Positions 59,163 to 64,000 of a stretch of DNA of 64,000 nucleotides are shown here, piece by piece (positions within the stretch are counted from its first letter, which is position 1; each line of letters starts with the position of its first letter). The translations under genes and the position numbers were made by a program. The DNA comes from Caulobacter sp. AP07 (GTDB lineage Bacteria; Pseudomonadota; Alphaproteobacteria; Caulobacterales; Caulobacteraceae): positions 124,001 to 188,000 of the forward strand of contig NZ_AKKF01000122.1 of the NCBI RefSeq assembly GCF_000281955.1, given 5' to 3'. Under the pieces are notes generated by a model that made no database searches, was not told where the DNA came from, and worked only from the letters and a program-made list of their open reading frames with translations.

Positions 59163-60359
59163 CTACACCGCCAGGCTGACGCTCAGGCCGGCGTCGAAGT
59201 CCTGCAGGATGTCGACCGCCTCGCCGATGTCGGCGACCAGCGGCTGGCCCAGCGGGAAGCGATAGCGCCAGAAGCTGGCGATGTGGGCGATCACCCCGAC
59301 CTTCTCGCCCAGCGACAGGAACATCTCGGGCGCGCGCAGCAGGAAGGCGCGGAACGCCTGGGGCCGGCTGTTCTCGATCAGGTCCTCGAAGGCCCGGTCG
59401 TAGATGTCCAGTGAGCGCAGGATCGCCGTGCGCTCGATGACGATGCCGCGCCGCAGCCGCTTGCGGATCTCCTCGACATAGCGGGCGGTCTCGACGTCGC
59501 GATTGCCGGTGATCGTCAGCCGGGCGATCTCGCCGCCCACCGCGTCCAGCTCCGACCACAGCCGGGTCAGCATCCACTTGTAATAGAGGAAGCCCTTCCA
59601 GCTGAAGACGCCTTCCTTGAAGCTCTCGCCGTCCATGACCAGGGTCTCTCGCAGCGGCTCCAGGCGCCCGTCGACGTCGGTCGACAGCAGGGCCTCGACC
59701 AGGCGGGCGGCATAGGCGCCGGGCACGATCCGGCCGGTTTCCTGGAAGGCCAGGTCGATCAGGCGCGCAATCTGCACCGACACGAAACTGTGCATCTGTT
59801 CCAGGTCCGCGCCCGACAGCGCGAAGTAGCAGGGCGCCGCCATCAGCCCATGGCGGCGCAGGTGCTCGCGCAACAGGAACGGATCCAGCGACGGCAGCTG
59901 GTCGATCAGCCGCAAGGTCGCCAGGTCGCGCCCCATGTCGCTGTTTTCGTTGCAGGCCTCGCGCAGCAGGTCGACCCAGCCGCGCTGGCCGACGAAGAAC
60001 GACTGGCCGCCCAGGGCCAGGTCGCTGCGCTCGAACGGGATGATGATCTTGGTGGCGGTGGGCCGGATCTCGTCGAACAGGAAGATGTCGTCGGCCCGCA
60101 GCCGGTGCTTGACCACCAGGGCGGAGTTGAGGACCCGGTTGCGGAACAGCGGCGCCTCGCCGTGCTCGGGCCGGTGGCCGCTCTGGGCCTGGATGGCCAG
60201 CAGGTTCAGCACCCGGCTGGTCGAGGCCGTACGCTCCAGCGCCCGCAGGCTGCGCGTCAGGCGGTCCGACTTGTGGACGGACTTCAACTTACGGCGCGCT
60301 GACAAGTCCCTGCGATCCCCCTCGTGGCGAAGGGTTTGTAGCGTGGCCACGCTAAACAA
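59163..60359 (-). CDS. Conserved-looking protein of unknown function
   Basis: The product is up to 398 residues. It is soluble and mostly helical, with basic N-terminus (LSARRKLKSVHKSDRLTRSLRALERT), a central stretch RADDIFLFDEIRPTATKIIIPFERSDL, and C-terminal DAVDILQDFDAGLSVSLAV. There are no transmembrane segments or known catalytic motif. The frame opens with TTG at 60359, overlapping a 16-bp palindrome; GTG 60350 or an internal start is equally possible. Codon use is normal. I do not recognise the family. Confidence 0.7.
   Translation of the reverse strand: MFSVATLQTLRHEGDRRDLSARRKLKSVHKSDRLTRSLRALERTASTSRVLNLLAIQAQSGHRPEHGEAPLFRNRVLNSALVVKHRLRADDIFLFDEIRPTATKIIIPFERSDLALGGQSFFVGQRGWVDLLREACNENSDMGRDLATLRLIDQLPSLDPFLLREHLRRHGLMAAPCYFALSGADLEQMHSFVSVQIARLIDLAFQETGRIVPGAYAARLVEALLSTDVDGRLEPLRETLVMDGESFKEGVFSWKGFLYYKWMLTRLWSELDAVGGEIARLTITGNRDVETARYVEEIRKRLRRGIVIERTAILRSLDIYDRAFEDLIENSRPQAFRAFLLRAPEMFLSLGEKVGVIAHIASFWRYRFPLGQPLVADIGEAVDILQDFDAGLSVSLAV
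60339..60354. promoter_or_regulatory. 16-bp perfect palindrome at the start of the unknown gene
   Basis: TAGCGTGGCCACGCTA (60339-60354) covers the candidate start codons of the minus-strand gene. It could be an operator acting on this gene or on the divergent peroxiredoxin gene 217 bp away. Confidence 0.4.
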
Positions 60360-60570
60360 ACGCTAACCGTGCCGGAGGGCCCGATCGGCGAGCGCAGTCC
60401 AAGGTGGAGCAGGCGTCCAAAACGTCTCCCGCGTGGCCCCAAGAGTGGGTATTTCGCACGGCCGCCCAAGCGCTTAGCCTAGTCCCGCGTGACACTCGCC
60501 GCTGACCGGCCGGCCAGGGCGACGCGCACGCTCCAATCGCGCGCAGTCCATCTGGAACGGAGACAGGGCG

Positions 60571-61233
60571 ATGTCCTTGAGGATCAATTCCGAGGCGCCG
60601 AATTTCATGGCGCAAACCACCCAGGGCATGATCAGCTTCCATGACTGGATCGGCGACGGCTGGGCCGTCCTGTTTTCCCACCCCAAGGACTTCACCCCGG
60701 TCTGCACCACCGAGCTCGGCTACATGGCGGGGCTGAAGCCGGAGTTCGACAGGCGCGGCGCCAAGATCATCGGCCTCAGCGTCGACCCGGTGGACGACCA
60801 TGCGCGCTGGGCGGCGGACATCGAGGAAACCCAGGGTCACGCGGTCAACTATCCGATGATCGGCGACACGGACCTGAAGGTCGCCAGGCTGTACGACATG
60901 CTGCCGGAGGGGGCCGGCGAAACGTCCGAAGGCCGCACGGCGGCCGACAACGCCACCGTCCGCGCGGTGTTCGTCATCGGCCCGGACAAGAAGATCAAGG
61001 CGATGCTGATCTATCCGATGACCTCGGGGCGTAACTTCGACGAGGTTCTGCGGCTGCTGGATTCCTGCCAGCTCACCGCCCGGCACGCCGTGGCCACGCC
61101 GGTGAACTGGCGCCCCGGCCAGGACGTCATCATCCCGACGTCCGTCACCGACGAGCAGGCCCGGCAGAAGTATCCGGACGGCTGGAAGACCCTGAAGCCC
61201 TACCTCAGGGTCGTCGCCCAGCCGCAGGGCTGA
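60571..61233 (+). CDS. 1-Cys peroxiredoxin (Prx6 type)
   Basis: The 220-residue protein has the peroxidatic Cys45 in HPKDFTPVCTTELG and the Prx6-type C-terminal region (NWRPGQDVIIPTSVTDEQARQKYPDGWKTLKPYLR). It reduces peroxides. No second conserved resolving Cys is visible at the 2-Cys position. ACGGAGACAGG precedes the ATG. The next gene, 59 bp on, handles persulfides. Confidence 0.95.
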   Translation: MSLRINSEAPNFMAQTTQGMISFHDWIGDGWAVLFSHPKDFTPVCTTELGYMAGLKPEFDRRGAKIIGLSVDPVDDHARWAADIEETQGHAVNYPMIGDTDLKVARLYDMLPEGAGETSEGRTAADNATVRAVFVIGPDKKIKAMLIYPMTSGRNFDEVLRLLDSCQLTARHAVATPVNWRPGQDVIIPTSVTDEQARQKYPDGWKTLKPYLRVVAQPQG

Positions 61234-61292
61234 CGGCGGGAGGGCGGCGGCGCGCCGACCGTGTCTTCGGACCCGAATGGGAGGAGCCTGCG

Positions 61293-62321
61293 ATGCTGTT
61301 CGAACAAGTGACCACGGGCGGTTGCCAATCCTATCTGGTGGGATGCCCGGACACGCTCAGCGCCGTACTGATCGATCCCGAGATCAGCCAGATCGATCGC
61401 TACCGGGCCCTGGCCGCCAAGCACGGCCTGCGGGTCCGCTACGTCATCGACACCCATACCCACGCGGACCATTTCTCGGCCGCCAAGCAGATGGGCGAGA
61501 TGCTCGGCGCGCCCACGGTCATGCATCACGCCAGTCCGGCGCCCCATGTCGGCCTGCGCCTCGACGACGACGACGTGCTGATCGTCGGGAACCTGCGCAT
61601 CCGGGCGCTCCACACGCCGGGACACACAGGCGATTCCATGTGCCTGGTCGTCGAGGATCGCGTGTTCACCGGCGACACCCTGCTGATCGGCGGCGCCGGC
61701 CGGACGGACCTGCCGACCGGCGATCCGGACCAGCTGTACGACAGCCTGTTCGGCAAGCTGCTCACGCTCGACCCGGCGCTGCTGGTCTACCCCGCGCACG
61801 ACTACAAGGGTCGGTCGCACTCCACCCTGGGCGCCGAGATCGCCGACAATCCGAGGCTGCAGAAGCGCGAGCGTGGCGAGTTCACCCAGATGATGCGCGA
61901 GCTGAGCCTCGCCGCGCCCACCCACATGACCGAGGCGCTGCGCACCAACATGACCGGCGGCAAGACGGTATGCCAGCTGCTGGCCGAGGCCTCGGCCGAG
62001 GTGCCCCACATCGGGCTGGAGGCGTTGCACCGACGGCTTGGCGACCGGCCCAACGACCTGCTGGTCCTGGACGTTCGCGAGGAGAGCGCCTTCAAGTCCG
62101 GCCACATCCCGGGGGCCCGCCACCTGCCGCGCGGACAGCTCGAACTGCGGGTGAACGAGGAAATCCCCGATCCGACCTTGCGTATCGTGACCTGCTGCGA
62201 ATTCGGCAAGATCTCGATGCTGGCCGCGGCCACCCTTCGCAGCCTCGGCTTCATGCGCGCCACCGCCCTGGACGGCGGCATGAAGACCTGGCGGGAAGGC
62301 GGCTATCCCCTGGACTATTGA
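61293..62321 (+). CDS. Persulfide dioxygenase (ETHE1-like)-rhodanese fusion
   Basis: Of the 342 residues, 1-230 form an MBL-fold ETHE1-like dioxygenase, with iron/zinc motif THTHADH (His55, His57, Asp59, His60), His111, Asp128 and His169. Residues 250-342 form a rhodanese domain with active-site Cys301-Cys302 in CCEFGKIS. Such fusions oxidise glutathione or Cys persulfide to sulfite and transfer sulfur, for example CstB-like and BlhSR-like proteins. GGGAGGAG precedes the ATG. Probably an operon with the peroxiredoxin. Confidence 0.92.
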   Translation: MLFEQVTTGGCQSYLVGCPDTLSAVLIDPEISQIDRYRALAAKHGLRVRYVIDTHTHADHFSAAKQMGEMLGAPTVMHHASPAPHVGLRLDDDDVLIVGNLRIRALHTPGHTGDSMCLVVEDRVFTGDTLLIGGAGRTDLPTGDPDQLYDSLFGKLLTLDPALLVYPAHDYKGRSHSTLGAEIADNPRLQKRERGEFTQMMRELSLAAPTHMTEALRTNMTGGKTVCQLLAEASAEVPHIGLEALHRRLGDRPNDLLVLDVREESAFKSGHIPGARHLPRGQLELRVNEEIPDPTLRIVTCCEFGKISMLAAATLRSLGFMRATALDGGMKTWREGGYPLDY

Positions 62322-62337
62322 ACGGGCCGCGGCCTGG

Positions 62338-64000
62338 CTATTGGCTCCGTCCGATCGCGAACCGCCCCACCTTCATCGCGCCGTCGTCGCCCTTCTTCAG
62401 CTCGATGGTGAAGGTCTCCTGCTTTTCGTTCCGACGGCCCCAGTCGCGGAACAGGCGCACCCGCACGGTGCTCGGGCCGTTGGGGTCCAGGACGTCGCCG
62501 GCATAGACATTGACCCGCAGCACATACTCGCCGTTCGGCGCGCGGCGCAGCAGGTACTCCTCGGGCCCGAAGCCTCGGGTCATGTCGTTGGACAGTCGCC
62601 CGCCGATGGCGGTGGCGGGGTTGCTGTAGATCGCCTGCTCGCCGGTCGGCTCGTCGACCCACAGGTCCATGTCGGTCTTGTCGGTGTTCCACTCCAGCAC
62701 CGCGCGGATGTCGACGTCGAGCAGGGCGACCAGGCGTGGATCCAGCACCTCCTGGCCGAGACCCACGGCCTTCATCCGGGCGACCAGGTTGTTGGCCTCC
62801 ATCAGGGCGATCAGTTCGATCCCGTCATAGTCGCCGCTCCAGGGACGGGTGACGATCATGTTCAGCAGGTCGAGCGCCCGGCGGTAGTCGGCCTCGCGGG
62901 CCTCGCCGGTCTCGCCGTCGCCCCGCGCGACCAGGGCCAGGGCCAGGTCGCGGCGCGGCTGCGGCCGGTCGGGCTCCAGGAACAGGACCCGCTCGCGCAG
63001 CCACACCGCCCGGTCCAGGGCGCCATAGGCCTGCAACCGGTCGGCGACGATGATCATGGTCTTGCCGTTGGCCCCCGGCACGTCGAGGGCGCTGACCACG
63101 ACCTGGGCCGCCTCGGCCTTGCGACCGGACCGGAACAGCCATTCGGCGACGTCGAAATAGAAGGCCGGGGCGTCGCCGTAGGTCTTCTCCAGTTCGACGT
63201 AGCGCGCGCGCCAGGCCTCGCCCGACGTGGTGGCCAAGGCCTTCAGATAGGGCCGGTCGGGATTCCACGCGGCGGCCTCCACCGCGATGCGGCCGTCGTC
63301 CTCGGGCGCGGCGCCGATCACGGCCGGGGCCACCGGCACGGCCTGGCTGTGGCCGCTTCTGGTCCGTTCGGCCGTGACCACCACCTCTTCGAGCCCTTCA
63401 CCGCCGCCGACATAGCCCATCTCCGGAGCAGGCGCGTTGGCTGGCGGCGCGGTCCTCTCCCGGTCCTCGCTGGGGGCCATGGCGAGCGGAGCCGGCGGCG
63501 GAGGCGGAGCTGGAGCCGGAATGGCGAACGCCGCCGGGCCGCCCCGCCCCGGCTTCACCGCCTTCTTCGGCTGGCGGACCTGCGCCCACCACGCCTTCTG
63601 CGCGGTCCAGGCCTCGACGATCCTGCCGAGACGTTCGGCCCGATCCTCGGCCTCCTCGGCCTTCCTGGCGATCACCGCCCGGCGGTAGTCGTCGCCCATG
63701 GCCTCGCCGGCCGAGGACGGCGGCGCGACCCCGGCCTCGACATAGTCGTGGGCGTTTTCCAGCACCACGAAACTCGCCTCCTCGGTGGCGATGTTGTAGC
63801 GACGCGCCAGGGCCAGGGCCTCGTCGCCGTCGGGACGGTCGGTGGCCAGCAAGCCGGCCACCGCGTCGCGGCCCCACAGGGCGCCGACCCCGTCGAAGGC
63901 GCGGACCGGTCCGTCCAGGGCCAGGGTGCGACGCGCGCCGTCGGGACCGGCGAACACCAGGGCGCGGGCCGCCGGGGTCTTGCCGATGATCCACCAGCGA
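62338..64000 (-). CDS. VIT/DUF2135-type protein with TPR region (N-terminus beyond the window)
   Basis: The frame is open from the stop at 62338 to the right edge with no stop or convincing start, at least 553 residues. A helical TPR-like part (EAWRARYVELEKTYGDAPAFYFDVAEWLFRSGRKAEAAQVV, DRLQAYGALDRAVWLRERVLFLEPDRPQPRRDLALALVARGD) is followed by a DUF2135-like beta domain (LEWNTDKTDMDLWVDEPTGEQAIYSNPATAIGGRLSNDMTRGFGPEEYLLRRAPNGEYVLRVNVYAG). Between lies a Pro-rich linker. Related proteins begin with VIT and VWA domains, which would lie outside. Stop is 16 bp from the fusion gene's stop. Confidence 0.8.
   Translation of the reverse strand, partial: RWWIIGKTPAARALVFAGPDGARRTLALDGPVRAFDGVGALWGRDAVAGLLATDRPDGDEALALARRYNIATEEASFVVLENAHDYVEAGVAPPSSAGEAMGDDYRRAVIARKAEEAEDRAERLGRIVEAWTAQKAWWAQVRQPKKAVKPGRGGPAAFAIPAPAPPPPPAPLAMAPSEDRERTAPPANAPAPEMGYVGGGEGLEEVVVTAERTRSGHSQAVPVAPAVIGAAPEDDGRIAVEAAAWNPDRPYLKALATTSGEAWRARYVELEKTYGDAPAFYFDVAEWLFRSGRKAEAAQVVVSALDVPGANGKTMIIVADRLQAYGALDRAVWLRERVLFLEPDRPQPRRDLALALVARGDGETGEAREADYRRALDLLNMIVTRPWSGDYDGIELIALMEANNLVARMKAVGLGQEVLDPRLVALLDVDIRAVLEWNTDKTDMDLWVDEPTGEQAIYSNPATAIGGRLSNDMTRGFGPEEYLLRRAPNGEYVLRVNVYAGDVLDPNGPSTVRVRLFRDWGRRNEKQETFTIELKKGDDGAMKVGRFAIGRSQ

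Overview
The window is GC-rich (roughly 68-70% by eye), densely coded DNA from an alphaproteobacterium. The best fit is Caulobacteraceae (Caulobacter/Phenylobacterium-like). Reasons: the fbcF-fbcB-fbcC (petABC) operon next to trmL and hemF, the lgt-midA-pgeF-prs and rplY-pth blocks, an alphaproteobacterial RpoH, a TonB receptor, UbiK, DUF2188 and DUF559 proteins, and several families of GC-rich palindromic intergenic repeats. No rRNA, tRNA, CRISPR array, prophage or intact insertion sequence was found.

Layout. 1-3424: 5-prime part of a giant calcium-binding RTX protein with five cadherin-like repeats (minus strand, runs off the left edge). 3575-11298: a compact flagellar filament/hook cassette. 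One arm (minus) is flgD-flgE-flgN-like-flgK-flgL; the divergent arm (plus) is flagellin-fliD-fliS. A textbook sigma-54 promoter (11361-11375) then drives an ECF sigma factor gene and a small overlapping partner gene, followed by an OmpR-type response regulator and a histidine kinase with a very large Gly/Pro/Ala-rich sensor loop (to 15108). 15178-22930: ychF, an L,D-transpeptidase, two dienelactone-hydrolase-like genes around a Cys-rich secreted protein, a Tat-exported cyclophilin and a two-lobed retropepsin-like protein. 22953-25704: cytochrome bc1 complex. 25909-32808: trmL, hemF, a repeat-flanked DUF559 gene, a diheme cytochrome, a glutamine amidotransferase, the cca-NUDIX-DUF1285 operon and a GNAT gene. 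33070-36334: MFS exporter, GNAT, TfoX-like and a low-GC Fic gene. 36423-39982: an operon headed by a MarR regulator (enoyl-CoA hydratase, DUF3995, two SDRs). 40080-49380: MBL hydrolase, a five-module Cys-rich secreted protein, TetR, proC, YbjN, ubiK, lgt, midA, pgeF, prs. 49516-55263: lipoprotein, rplY, pth, a TPR protein, a holin-like protein, rpoH, an alpha/beta hydrolase. 55502-64000: TonB receptor, a degenerate receiver protein, a conserved unknown gene, a 1-Cys peroxiredoxin with a persulfide dioxygenase-rhodanese fusion, and a truncated (window edge) VIT/DUF2135-type protein.

How the genes work together. The flagellar cassette encodes only secreted axial parts (hook cap, hook, junction proteins, filament, filament cap) and their chaperones, with no basal body or motor. 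It looks like an alternative filament set that could be mounted on a basal body encoded elsewhere. The sigma-54 to ECF-sigma link just after it suggests a regulatory cascade tied to flagellar assembly. Most of the rest is housekeeping (respiration, translation, haem, proline, lipoproteins, peptidoglycan quality control, heat shock).

The most unusual material is: the filament cassette with its sigma cascade; a family of secreted four-Cys modules found in two genes (2 and 5 copies); a palindromic repeat that has become an in-frame protein segment inside midA; a DUF559 gene framed by the same repeats; four GGGGACA...TGTCCCC palindromes; and a 28-bp perfect palindrome with a heat-shock-like -35 element upstream of rpoH.
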